Positions 1 to 7,621 of a stretch of DNA of 48,812 nucleotides are shown here, piece by piece (position 1 is the first letter of the stretch; every line of letters starts with the position of its first letter). The stretch lies in NCBI GenBank assembly GCA_019233695.1, contig JAFAME010000204.1, positions 1 to 48,812 on the forward strand, in the 5' to 3' direction. The stretch comes from Methylobacteriaceae bacterium. GTDB lineage: Bacteria; Pseudomonadota; Alphaproteobacteria; Rhizobiales; Beijerinckiaceae. The position numbers were made by a program, and so were the translations under genes. Below the pieces are notes generated by a model. That model did no database searches and was not told the DNA's origin. It saw only the letters and a list, made by a program, of their open reading frames with translations.

Positions 1-2241
1 ATCGAGCGTGATCGGAAACTGGCGAACGCGGACGCCTGTTGCGTGCCAGACTGCGTTGGCGACCGCACCTGCTGTTCCGGTGATCCCGATCTCGCCAACC
101 CCCTTGATGCCGAGAGCGTTGACGTAAGGATCGTTCTCCTCGACGAGAATGGCCTCGAGCGACGGCACGTCGGCGTTCACCGGCACGTGGTATTCGGCGA
201 GGTTCGGATTCATCGGCCGGCCGGAGCGCGGGTCGATGACGGCACATTCGTGCAGGGCGAAGGACACCCCCCAGATCATGCCGCCGAAATACTGGCTGCG
301 CACGAGCCGCGGATTGATGACCCGCCCGGCCGCGAAGGCGCCGACGAGGCGGGTGACGCGAATCTGGCCGAGATCGGGATCGACCTTGACCTCGGCGAAC
401 ACGGCCCCATGCGCATGCATCGCATAGGTCGAGACGGCCGCCGGATCGGCCGCGCTCCTGCCGCGACCCTCGATTTCCGACACGTCCGCGCGGCGAAGAA
501 TCTCGGAATAGCTCTCGCTGCGGGCCTCATCGTCGCGGCGAAACAATCGGCCGCCGCGCGCCAATACGCCGGCGTTCCCGGCCCCGAACAACGGCGAGCG
601 TTGGTCGGCGGTCGCAAGGTCGGCGAGCCTTGCGATGACGTCGGCGCCGGCGCCATGGATCGCTGTGCCGGCCGTCGCGGTATGGGCCGAACCGCCCGCA
701 ATTCCCGCATCCGGCAGATCGGATGTGCCGGCCCGGAACTCGACCTTGTCGAGGTCGAGCCCAAGGCTGTCGGCGGCGATCTGGGCAAACACGGTCCAGG
801 CGCCCTGGCCCATGTCCTGCGACCCAGTCTCCATCACCCCGGTGCCGTCGGCCTTGATCACCGCGCGGGCCTCGGCCTGGAACATCAGCGCCGGGAACGT
901 CGCGGTGCCCAGTCCCCAGCCCACGAGCATCCCGGCGGCATCGCACATCTGCCGCGGCGCCAGCGGCCGGCCCGCCCAGCCGAAATGCTCGGCGCCCTGT
1001 GAATAGCAGTCGCGCAACGCCTTCGAGGAGAACGGCTTGCCGGAGATCGGCTCGATCTCGGCATAGTTCCGGAGGCGGAAAGCCAGAGGATCCATCCCGC
1101 AGGCCTGCGCCATCTCGTCGATGGCGCTCTCGAGCGTGATCGAGCCCGTAGCTTCGCCGGGCGCGCGCATGAAGAGCGGCGTGCCGGTGTCGAGCCGGAC
1201 GGCCTCATGCGAGGTCGCAATCGCTTGGCTCGCATAGAGCGTATGGGAGGCGTTGGAGGCGGGCTCGAAGAAGTCGTCGAACGTGCTCGACGCCGTCTTC
1301 GTATGGTGGTCGATTGCCGTCAGCGCGCCGTCGCTCGCCGCTCCCATGCGCAGCCTCTGCCGCGTCGGCGCGCGATGCCCGACGGGCCCGTACATCTGCT
1401 CGCGGCGAAGCACCAGCTTCACCGGCCGGCCGACCAGCCGCGCCGCCATGATCCCGAGGATCTGGGGCCCCGACATGAACCCCTTGGAGCCGAAACCGCC
1501 GCCCAGGAAGGGACTGCGGATGTGGATACCTTCCGGCGCAATGCCGAAGAGCGCCGCGATGCGGCCCTTCGCCATGGCCAATCCCTGGCTCGGCGTGTCG
1601 ATCGACAGCGTCTCGCCGTCCCATGCGGCGACGATGGCGTGCGGCTCCATGGCGTTGTGGTACTGCGTCGGCGTCTCATAGGTCGCATCGATCCGGCTCG
1701 ATGCGGCCGCAAGGCCCGCCTCGACATCGCCGCAGAGCACGTTTGGCGGACTTCCGACGCCGACGCCCGGAGGAACGAAGGCCTCGTTGGCGTCGAGGCC
1801 GACTCGCGCGGGCTCGATCTCGTAGCGGGGCGACAGGAGGGCGGCGCCTTGAGTCGCTGCTTCGAGTGTCTGCGCGATCACCACCGCGATCGCCTGGTTG
1901 GCGTAGCGCACGCGATCGTTCTGCAGGAGATCGAGCCGGAACATGAACGGGTTCGTCTTGGCATCCGGATCCTGGGCGAGCGGCGGCTTGTTGGCCGGCG
2001 TCATCACCTCGACGACGCCGGGGTGAGCTCTGGCCGCCCCAATGTCCAGGAAGGCGACGCGGCCGCGGGCGATGCTGCTCACCGCGAGGACGGCATGGAG
2101 CATGCCGGGCGGGTGATTGTCGGCCGCGTAGCGGGCGCGTCCCGTCACCTTCAGAACACCATCGCGCCGGGTGAGCGGCTGACCGATGCTTGAACCATGC
2201 CGGACGTGGGCGGGGACGTTGGTGAGGACGATCTCAGGCAT
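1..2241 (-). CDS. paoC: Aldehyde oxidoreductase, molybdopterin-binding subunit (PaoC/XdhB-like), 3' end outside window
   Basis: This is the large catalytic subunit of a xanthine dehydrogenase-family molybdenum hydroxylase, which oxidises aldehydes or N-heterocycles with water as oxygen source. The translation from ATG 2241 starts MPEIVLTNVPAHVRHGSSIG. It carries the cofactor motif GGGFGSKG near residue 280, an MYGPVGHRAP segment, a DMGQGAWTVFAQIAADSLG segment, and near the window edge GVGEIGITG, which holds the Glu expected as catalytic base. Reading stays open to base 1 (about 747 residues seen, with only the extreme C-terminus missing). The start overlaps the stop of the FAD gene by 8 bases, so the three subunits are translationally coupled in the order Fe-S, FAD, Mo. 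The order and sequence resemble E. coli paoABC. The substrate cannot be told from the sequence. Confidence 0.9.
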   Translation of the reverse strand, partial: MPEIVLTNVPAHVRHGSSIGQPLTRRDGVLKVTGRARYAADNHPPGMLHAVLAVSSIARGRVAFLDIGAARAHPGVVEVMTPANKPPLAQDPDAKTNPFMFRLDLLQNDRVRYANQAIAVVIAQTLEAATQGAALLSPRYEIEPARVGLDANEAFVPPGVGVGSPPNVLCGDVEAGLAAASSRIDATYETPTQYHNAMEPHAIVAAWDGETLSIDTPSQGLAMAKGRIAALFGIAPEGIHIRSPFLGGGFGSKGFMSGPQILGIMAARLVGRPVKLVLRREQMYGPVGHRAPTRQRLRMGAASDGALTAIDHHTKTASSTFDDFFEPASNASHTLYASQAIATSHEAVRLDTGTPLFMRAPGEATGSITLESAIDEMAQACGMDPLAFRLRNYAEIEPISGKPFSSKALRDCYSQGAEHFGWAGRPLAPRQMCDAAGMLVGWGLGTATFPALMFQAEARAVIKADGTGVMETGSQDMGQGAWTVFAQIAADSLGLDLDKVEFRAGTSDLPDAGIAGGSAHTATAGTAIHGAGADVIARLADLATADQRSPLFGAGNAGVLARGGRLFRRDDEARSESYSEILRRADVSEIEGRGRSAADPAAVSTYAMHAHGAVFAEVKVDPDLGQIRVTRLVGAFAAGRVINPRLVRSQYFGGMIWGVSFALHECAVIDPRSGRPMNPNLAEYHVPVNADVPSLEAILVEENDPYVNALGIKGVGEIGITGTAGAVANAVWHATGVRVRQFPITLD

Positions 2242-3292
2242 GGACGGCGGCTCCGGCAACCGATGCGAAGGGGGAGGCCGGAAGCGCGGGCACCCGCTCG
2301 GGCGTTCCGGCCGCAGCAAGCGCAAGAGCCCGCGCCACGATGCGCCGCGCGAGCTCGATCTTGAAGGCGTTCTCGCCGGATGGCCTCGCTTGCGCGAGCG
2401 CGGCCTCGGCGGCGCGGCGTAAGGTTGCGGCTTCGGGACGGGTGCCGGCCAGCACCTTTTCCGCCGCCCGCGCCCGCCACGGCCTTGCGGCAACGCCGCC
2501 GAGCGCCAGGCGGGCCTCGGCGATCCTGCCGCCGTCAACCTCAAGGGCCGCCGCCGCAGACACGACTGCAAACGCATAGGACGTGCGGTCGCGAACCTTC
2601 AGATAGCGGGCATGCGCCGCGAACTTCGCCGCCGCGGGCGGCAAACGCACGGCAACGATCAGCTCGCCAGGGCCGAGCACGCTGTCGCGCTCGGGCGTAT
2701 TGCCGGGCAGCTGATGGAAGCTTTCAAGGGCGACCTCGCGCCGTCCTGCCCTGCCCTCGATCTCGACCACTGCATCAAGGGCGACCAGCGGCACGCAGAA
2801 ATCGGACGGGTGCGTCGCAATGCAGCTCTCGCTCCATCCGAGCACCGCGTGGAGCCGGTTCTCCCCGCCGCGGGCGTCGCACCCGGCTCCAGGGGCGCGC
2901 TTGTTGCAGGCGCTCGCGACGTCGTAGAAATAAGCGCATCGCGTGCGCTGCATGAGATTGCCGCCGACGGTCGCGGCATTGCGCAACTGCGCCGAAGCTC
3001 CGGAGAGAAGCGCCTCGGCAATCGCCGGGAAACGGCGAGCAAAGACCGGATCATGCGCCAGATCGGCGTTTCGCACGAGAGCGCCGATCCGCACGCCGCC
3101 GTCGGGGAGGTGCTCGAGCCGGTCGAGCCCGGGAAGACGGTTGATGTCGACGAGCCGGGTCGGATGGCTGATGCCGCCCTTCATCAGGTCGACGAGATTG
3201 GTGCCGGCCGCCAGATAGGCAGCACCGGGTTCCGCGGCGGCGGCAACGGCCTCCGCGATCGTCGCCGGTCTGAGGTATTCGAAGGTGTTCAT
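2234..3292 (-). CDS. paoB: Aldehyde oxidoreductase, FAD-binding subunit (PaoB-like)
   Basis: This is the FAD subunit that passes electrons from the Fe-S subunit to the acceptor in a three-subunit molybdenum hydroxylase. From ATG 3292 it gives 352 residues starting MNTFEYLRPATIAEAV. The FAD-binding loop AAGTNLVDLMKGG (about residue 28) and ATVGGNLMQRTRC (about residue 110) are present. After these comes a cysteine-rich insert with CAYFYDVASACNKRAPGAGC and SESCIATHPSDFC. This insert marks the PaoB type, in which the extra cysteines hold a [4Fe-4S] cluster, as known for the E. coli enzyme. The start overlaps the Fe-S gene stop by ATGA (4 bases). The ATG given here is better than upstream starts because of this overlap and the family N-terminus. 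Confidence 0.92.
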   Translation of the reverse strand: MNTFEYLRPATIAEAVAAAAEPGAAYLAAGTNLVDLMKGGISHPTRLVDINRLPGLDRLEHLPDGGVRIGALVRNADLAHDPVFARRFPAIAEALLSGASAQLRNAATVGGNLMQRTRCAYFYDVASACNKRAPGAGCDARGGENRLHAVLGWSESCIATHPSDFCVPLVALDAVVEIEGRAGRREVALESFHQLPGNTPERDSVLGPGELIVAVRLPPAAAKFAAHARYLKVRDRTSYAFAVVSAAAALEVDGGRIAEARLALGGVAARPWRARAAEKVLAGTRPEAATLRRAAEAALAQARPSGENAFKIELARRIVARALALAAAGTPERVPALPASPFASVAGAAVHA

Positions 3293-3786
3293 GCGACGAG
3301 CTTTCGGTCGGCCTCGGCGAGGCGTGTTTGTGCTTCGAGCACGGCTTGCGTGATCCCGGCGTAGGCGCCGCATCGGCAGAGGTTCCCGCTCATGCCCTCG
3401 CGCACCCGCTCGGGATCATCGCCGGCCTGGCCTTCCCGGATCAGGCCGACCGCGCTCATGATCTGGCCAGGCGTGCAGAAGCCGCACTGGAAGCCGTCGT
3501 GTGCTATGAAGGCCGCCTGGACAGGATGGAGCGCCTCACCCGTTGCCAATCCCTCGATGGTAAGGATATCCGCACCGTCGTGGCTTACGGCAAGCGCAAG
3601 GCACGAATTGACGCGCCGTCCGTCGACGAGAATCGTGCAGGCGCCGCACTGGCCGCGGTCGCATCCCTTCTTGGTTCCGGTAAGCTCAAGGCGCTCGCGC
3701 AGGAGATCGAGCAGCGTGACCCGAGGGTCTTCCAACGCGACAGTGCGCATCTCACCGTTGACGGTGAGCGTTATTGAGAAGCTCAT
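3289..3786 (-). CDS. paoA: Aldehyde oxidoreductase, 2Fe-2S subunit (PaoA-like)
   Basis: This is the small iron-sulfur subunit with two [2Fe-2S] clusters. From ATG 3786 (GGAG ribosome site about 7 bases before it) it gives 165 residues. The plant-ferredoxin-like cluster uses C42, C47, C50 and C62 (GCDRGQCGAC). The C-terminal helical-bundle cluster uses C101 and C104 (QCGFCTPGQ) and C137 and C139 (NLCRCGAY). No Tat leader precedes the ferredoxin domain. E. coli PaoA has one, so this complex may be cytoplasmic. It is the first gene of the paoABC-like operon and is divergent from a TetR regulator 220 bases away, which is the probable local control gene. Confidence 0.93.
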   Translation of the reverse strand: MSFSITLTVNGEMRTVALEDPRVTLLDLLRERLELTGTKKGCDRGQCGACTILVDGRRVNSCLALAVSHDGADILTIEGLATGEALHPVQAAFIAHDGFQCGFCTPGQIMSAVGLIREGQAGDDPERVREGMSGNLCRCGAYAGITQAVLEAQTRLAEADRKLVA

Positions 3787-4005
3787 GCGGTGCTCCGATG
3801 AGGTCGACTTTGGACATTCTTTAGAGACACGGCGCAGCCTGCGGCGAATGCCCGAGGATTGCGCAATGGCAGCAATGTGAGCGGAGCTTCCGCCGCAGGG
3901 ACACAAGGGGTCGTGTTGACTGACCAACTGCCACCCTTGACGCCTGCGGACAGTTATACGGAGGATGCCTCCGCTTTTCAAGGGGTGGCGAAACGGAACG
4001 GACGA
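3787..4005. promoter_or_regulatory. Divergent control region between paoA-like operon and tetR
   Basis: This 219-base intergenic stretch must hold the promoters for both directions. On the plus strand TTGACG (3937) and TATACG (3955) are visible, but they are only 12 bases apart, so a clear sigma-70 pair is not supported. I found no convincing palindromic TetR operator by eye. The regulatory role is inferred from the divergent arrangement only. Confidence 0.4.
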
Positions 4006-4599
4006 ATGGAAGAGGTCTTGGGCCGAACTGCCAGAAGGCCGCGGGCTGACGCGGTGCGCAACCGGGAGCGAGTGCTCGAGGCGGCGAAGACGGTGTTCAG
4101 CGCCGGCGGCCCGGACGCCAGCCTCGAGGCCGTGGCGAGGCACGCCGGCGTCGGCATCGGTACCTTGTATCGGCATTTCCCGACCCGCGAGGCGTTGTTC
4201 GAGGCCGTCTACCGCCGCGAGGTGCAGCAGCTGGCCGATCTCGCCGAGGAACTGAAGACGGAGGCTGAGCCCGCCGAGGCGCTGCGCCGCTGGATGCACT
4301 CGAACGTCGAGTTCGTCGCCACCAAGAAGGGCATGTCGGCCGCGCTCGCGCTCGCCGCCTACAAGCCGTCCGAGCTCCATGCCTACACGGCCGAGCGCCT
4401 GACGAAGGCGGTCGCGGGCCTGCTCGACCGGGCAGTCGCTGCGGGAGAGATCCGTGCCGACATCAGCGCGGAGGACCTTCTGCGCGCGCTCGTCGCCATG
4501 TGCTACATGAACAACCAGCCCGGCTGGCAGGTGAGCGTCCTGCGCCTCGTCGACGTATTCGTCGACGGGCTACGCAGACAGACGCACCGCCCAGGGTAG
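4006..4599 (+). CDS. TetR/AcrR family transcriptional regulator
   Basis: This is a one-component repressor of 197 residues. The N-terminal helix-turn-helix covers RERVLEAAKTVF...GVGIGTLYRHFPTREALFEAVY (about residues 22-68), which is a textbook TetR signature. The C-terminal ligand domain is helical and resembles the SbtR-like group. The start at ATG 4006 was chosen because the DNA-binding domain begins soon after it; an in-frame start at 3859 would add 49 residues with no domain. The gene is divergent from the aldehyde oxidoreductase operon, so it probably controls that operon and itself. The inducer is unknown. Confidence 0.88.
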   Translation: MEEVLGRTARRPRADAVRNRERVLEAAKTVFSAGGPDASLEAVARHAGVGIGTLYRHFPTREALFEAVYRREVQQLADLAEELKTEAEPAEALRRWMHSNVEFVATKKGMSAALALAAYKPSELHAYTAERLTKAVAGLLDRAVAAGEIRADISAEDLLRALVAMCYMNNQPGWQVSVLRLVDVFVDGLRRQTHRPG

Positions 4600-4737
4600 C
4601 GGATCGATGCCCCAAGGCTGTGCGCGGGCACTTCCTTCGCGCGCAACGATATCGCGTCATTCGTATAACCAGTGCTGAGGATTTTACGAGCAGACCGATC
4701 ACGTGCTCGATTGCGACCTGACCAGCCCCTCACCTCA

Positions 4738-4771
4738 CCTCTCTCCGCCAGCGGCCGCGAGCGGGGAGAGG
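4738..4771. repeat. REP-like hairpin
   Basis: The arms cctctctccgc (4738-4748) and gcggggagagg (4761-4771) pair with one mismatch around a GC-rich 12-base loop. Palindromes with this CTCTCC...GGAGAG pattern are frequent between genes in Rhizobiales. It could act as a transcript-end or stability hairpin. The family assignment comes from memory of such genomes and was not searched. Confidence 0.55.
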
Positions 4772-4777
4772 GGCAGT

Positions 4778-4801
4778 TGGCGCCGGCGCGATACGATGTG
4801 T
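4778..4801 (+). repeat. 24-bp repeat, copy 1
   Basis: This is identical over 24 bases to 7598-7621. It contains the motif gcgatacgatgtgt. In this copy it follows a hairpin and lies in non-coding DNA; in the other copy it contains the ATG of an FAD oxidoreductase gene. Confidence 0.75.
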
Positions 4802-4963
4802 TGGTCGTGCAGCCTTGCGGCAGGAGGGTGCGCCCGGTTTCTTCACGCATACCTGCGCTCTCGAGCGCCAAGATGCCGATGGGTCGCGTTGTGCGCCGCC
4901 CTTTGCCGTCTATAGTCTCGAAGAGAAGTTCGGAAATCTGCGGCACGCTCGAGCGAGGCTCGC

Positions 4964-5740
4964 TTGACCCCATCCCCAGAGACCTTCGCCCGGTTGGACG
5001 GGCGCACCGCGCTCGTCACCGGGGGCGCCAGGGGGCTGGGGCGGGCGATTGCCGGTCGCCTCGCCGAGGCCGGGGCGACGGGCGCCATCGTCGATCTCGA
5101 AGGCGAGCTTGCCGGTGCTTCCGCCCCGACGGGCTGGCTGGCGCTTGCGGCCGACGTGCGCCGGGAGGAGAGCATCGCCGCGGCAATCCGCACGGCCGTC
5201 GATCGCCTGCAGGGCCTCGACATCGTCGTCGCCAATGCCGGCGTCGTCCCGCCATGGCGGGAAACGGCCGAAATCGATTTTGCCGAATGGGACGACGTGT
5301 TCGGCGTCAACGTGCGCGGCGTCATCGCCACCATCAAGCATGCGGTGCCGGCGCTGAAGCACCGCGGCGGATCGATCGTCGTCCTCGGCTCGATCAACTC
5401 GTCGCGCGCGCATCCGCGCCAATGCCTTTATACGGCAACCAAGCACGCCGTCCTCGGCATCGTCCGCTCGACCGCGCTCGACCTCGGCCGATACGGCATC
5501 CGCGTGAACGCGGTCGGACCCGGCCCTGTCGCAACGAAGGCACTGCTTGGCCGGATCGAGCGGCGCGCCGCGGCGGGCGGATCTCCGGTCGAGGAGGCGC
5601 TGCGGCGCCATGCGGCAGAAACCGCCCTCGGGCGCATGGTGACCGAAGCAGACGTTGCCAACACCGTGCTGTTCCTCGCCGGCGACCTCGCCGCCGGACT
5701 GACGGGATTGATCGTTCCCGTCGAGGCGGGACTGGGCTGA
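4964..5740 (+). CDS. SDR family NAD(P)-dependent oxidoreductase
   Basis: This is a classical short-chain dehydrogenase of 258 residues, probably an alcohol or keto-sugar dehydrogenase. The nucleotide-binding motif TGGARGLG is at residues 19-26, NAG at 91-93, and the catalytic set is S143, Y156 and K160 (YTATK). The C-terminal LFLAGDLAAGLTGLIVPVEAG is the usual SDR end. The start is TTG 4964 with GAGG five bases before it; no better in-frame ATG precedes the Rossmann fold. A second SDR gene follows 22 bases downstream, so the two are probably co-transcribed. The substrate is not known. Confidence 0.85.
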   Translation: MTPSPETFARLDGRTALVTGGARGLGRAIAGRLAEAGATGAIVDLEGELAGASAPTGWLALAADVRREESIAAAIRTAVDRLQGLDIVVANAGVVPPWRETAEIDFAEWDDVFGVNVRGVIATIKHAVPALKHRGGSIVVLGSINSSRAHPRQCLYTATKHAVLGIVRSTALDLGRYGIRVNAVGPGPVATKALLGRIERRAAAGGSPVEEALRRHAAETALGRMVTEADVANTVLFLAGDLAAGLTGLIVPVEAGLG

Positions 5741-5762
5741 AACTGCAGCGATCGGGGCACAA

Positions 5763-6533
5763 ATGTTCGATCTTGCCGGCAAGACCATTCTGCTGACCGG
5801 GGCATCAAAAGGGATTGGCGCTGCCACCGCGCGGGCGCTCGGGCACGCCAGCGCTCATCTTGTTGCCCACTACGGATCCGACCGCGCCGGCGCCGAGGCC
5901 GCGACCGCCGAGATTGCGGCCGAGCGGAAGCACCTTCTCAAGGCGGATTTCGCCGACAATGCCGATGTCGACGCGCTCTGGCGCACGGCGCTTGCGTGGC
6001 AAGGCCGGATCGACGTCCTGATCAGCAATGCGGCGATCATGCATTGGTCCGGCGGTCTCGAAGGCGACGACGATGCGTTATGGGACCGCGTCTGGGCGGA
6101 GACGCTGCAAGTCAACGTCATCGCACCGGCGCGGCTCATGCGCCACGCGATCCGCCATTTTCGCGAGGCGGGGGGCGGCATCCTCATCACGCTGTCGAGT
6201 TGGGCCGCGCAGCGCGGGGTCAGCAATCCCGACGCTGTGGCCTACGCGGCTTCGAAGGCCGCCATCAAGGCGGCCGCGCAGACGATCGCCCGCGGCTATG
6301 CCCGCGAGAACATCCTGAGCTATGTCGTAGCGCCCGGTGTGGTGCACACCCGTATGTCGGAGGAGGCGGCGACGACCCAGGGAGGGGTCGCGGCGGTCAA
6401 TGCCGGCCTTGCCATGGGCGAGTGGGCGCCGCCGGAGGATATCGCCAATCTGGTGGCGTTTCTTTCCTCCGGCGCGAGCCGACACCTCACCGGCGCCACG
6501 CTCGATGTGAACGGGGCAAGCTACGTGCGCTGA
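5763..6533 (+). CDS. SDR family oxidoreductase
   Basis: This is a second short-chain dehydrogenase of 256 residues from ATG 5763. TGASKGIG (residues 12-19) binds the dinucleotide, NAA replaces the usual NAG (residues 89-91), and the active site is S145/S146 with Y161 and K165 (YAASK). The end SRHLTGATLDVNGASYVR is typical of the family. It lies 22 bases after the preceding SDR gene on the same strand and converges on the DapA-family gene, with only 9 bases between their stop codons. The two SDRs share the fold but differ widely, so they are not a recent duplication. The function is otherwise unassigned. Confidence 0.87.
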   Translation: MFDLAGKTILLTGASKGIGAATARALGHASAHLVAHYGSDRAGAEAATAEIAAERKHLLKADFADNADVDALWRTALAWQGRIDVLISNAAIMHWSGGLEGDDDALWDRVWAETLQVNVIAPARLMRHAIRHFREAGGGILITLSSWAAQRGVSNPDAVAYAASKAAIKAAAQTIARGYARENILSYVVAPGVVHTRMSEEAATTQGGVAAVNAGLAMGEWAPPEDIANLVAFLSSGASRHLTGATLDVNGASYVR

Positions 6534-6542
6534 CGGATTGGC

Positions 6543-7490
6543 TCAGGCCGCCTTGGCGGACCGGTCGAGAACAGCCATCAGGTCATCGAGTTCGCGCATC
6601 ACCGCGGTGATCTTGCCTAGCCGGGTTCGGCCTTCTTCGCCGAGCTCGCGGAAGGTCGTCAGCGGCGGACGCACGTCGCCGACGGGGTAACCTGCGGCGG
6701 CGGCAAGCGCCTTCGAATAGCACTGATGGCCGTAGGTCGGATGGCCCTCGGCGATGATGTGATCGAGCTTGGTGATCAGCCGCTGGATCTTCTTTGCATC
6801 TTCGATCCGCCCGTCGACCAGAAAGTCCCAGATGCGATGGGAGGCGCGCGGGATGTAGTTGCCGTAGGGGTTCACATAGCCGACAGCGCCGAGCAGGAAG
6901 GATTCGACGATCCGCTCGCCGGCAAAGACGTTCATCACGCCTTCGGTTTCCTCGATGAGGTCGTAGACGCGCGCCACGTCCATGCTCGCTTCCTTGATGT
7001 AGCGGATATTGTGGAAGGCGCGGGTCAGGCGGCCGACGAGCTTGGCCGACATGTCGACGTTGGAGGTGAACGGATTGTTGTAGAGCATGATCCGCAGGCT
7101 CACCGCCTCGGCGATCGCCTTGTAGTAGTTGAAGATCTCGTCCTCCGTCGGGGTGTAGTAGTAGGGCGGGATGATCATCAGGCCATCGGCGCCGAGCTCC
7201 TGAGCCTCGCGGCTGTAGCGCACCGCATTCTTCGTGTGCGCATTCATCGTCCCGACGAGAACGTCCATCCGTCCGGCGACATGTTTGACAGTGGTCTCGA
7301 CGTAGGTGCGCCGCTCGGCATCGGAAACCGTGAGGAACTCGCCGGTCGAGCCGAGGATGATCACGCCCGGCACGCCGACATTGATCTGCCAGTCGAGAAA
7401 ACGCTTCAGCGCCGGCACGTCGATGGCCGAGCCGTCTTCGGTGAAGGGCGTCACGGTGACGGAATAGCTGCCGCGGAAGGTTTTCGTCAT
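6543..7490 (-). CDS. Dihydrodipicolinate synthase (DapA/NanA) family protein
   Basis: This is a class I aldolase/lyase of the DapA superfamily with 315 residues. The (beta/alpha)8 family features are GSTGEF (residues 47-52), the catalytic tyrosine Y137 (MLYNNP) and the Schiff-base lysine K166 (YIKEAS). The positions are close to Y133 and K161 of E. coli DapA. The family includes lysine synthesis, sialate and 2-keto-3-deoxy-sugar-acid aldolases and the hydroxyproline-pathway deaminase. Here it is divergent from a DAO-type FAD oxidoreductase and next to SDR genes, so a catabolic role is more likely than lysine synthesis. The start at ATG 7490 matches the family N-terminus MTKTFRGSYSVTVTPF. Confidence 0.88.
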   Translation of the reverse strand: MTKTFRGSYSVTVTPFTEDGSAIDVPALKRFLDWQINVGVPGVIILGSTGEFLTVSDAERRTYVETTVKHVAGRMDVLVGTMNAHTKNAVRYSREAQELGADGLMIIPPYYYTPTEDEIFNYYKAIAEAVSLRIMLYNNPFTSNVDMSAKLVGRLTRAFHNIRYIKEASMDVARVYDLIEETEGVMNVFAGERIVESFLLGAVGYVNPYGNYIPRASHRIWDFLVDGRIEDAKKIQRLITKLDHIIAEGHPTYGHQCYSKALAAAAGYPVGDVRPPLTTFRELGEEGRTRLGKITAVMRELDDLMAVLDRSAKAA

Positions 7491-7597
7491 GGTGGGGCTC
7501 GCTTGGGATTGGCTCGTCAGAGGCGCGAGAAGACGGCGCTTGCGCACATCCGTTAGCATAGCGCACACATGCAGGGAGTCGAGCAGGAGTTGGCGGC

Positions 7598-7621
7598 TGG
7601 CGCCGGCGCGATACGATGTGT
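7598..7621 (+). repeat. 24-bp repeat, copy 2, overlapping a gene start
   Basis: This is identical to 4778-4801. Here the repeat ends inside the FAD oxidoreductase gene: its only usable ATG (7616) lies within the repeat, so the N-terminus and translation start of that gene come from repeat DNA. Confidence 0.75.

Larger units (their letters stand above)
4600..4963. other. Intergenic stretch with palindrome and short repeat
   Basis: This 364-base gap between tetR and the first SDR gene has no supported gene. It holds an imperfect hairpin (4738-4771) directly followed by a copy (4778-4801) of a 24-bp sequence found again at 7598-7621. Both are listed separately. The remainder shows no recognisable feature. 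Confidence 0.6.

Noticed and set aside
43-1002. Plus-strand open frame of 319 codons opposite the molybdopterin subunit
   Set aside because: The minus strand encodes a continuous molybdenum hydroxylase domain here; the plus frame has no recognisable motif.
3916-3960. TTGACT, TTGACG and TATACG before the TetR gene as a promoter
   Set aside because: Spacing between the hexamers is 12 or 33 bases, far from 16-18.
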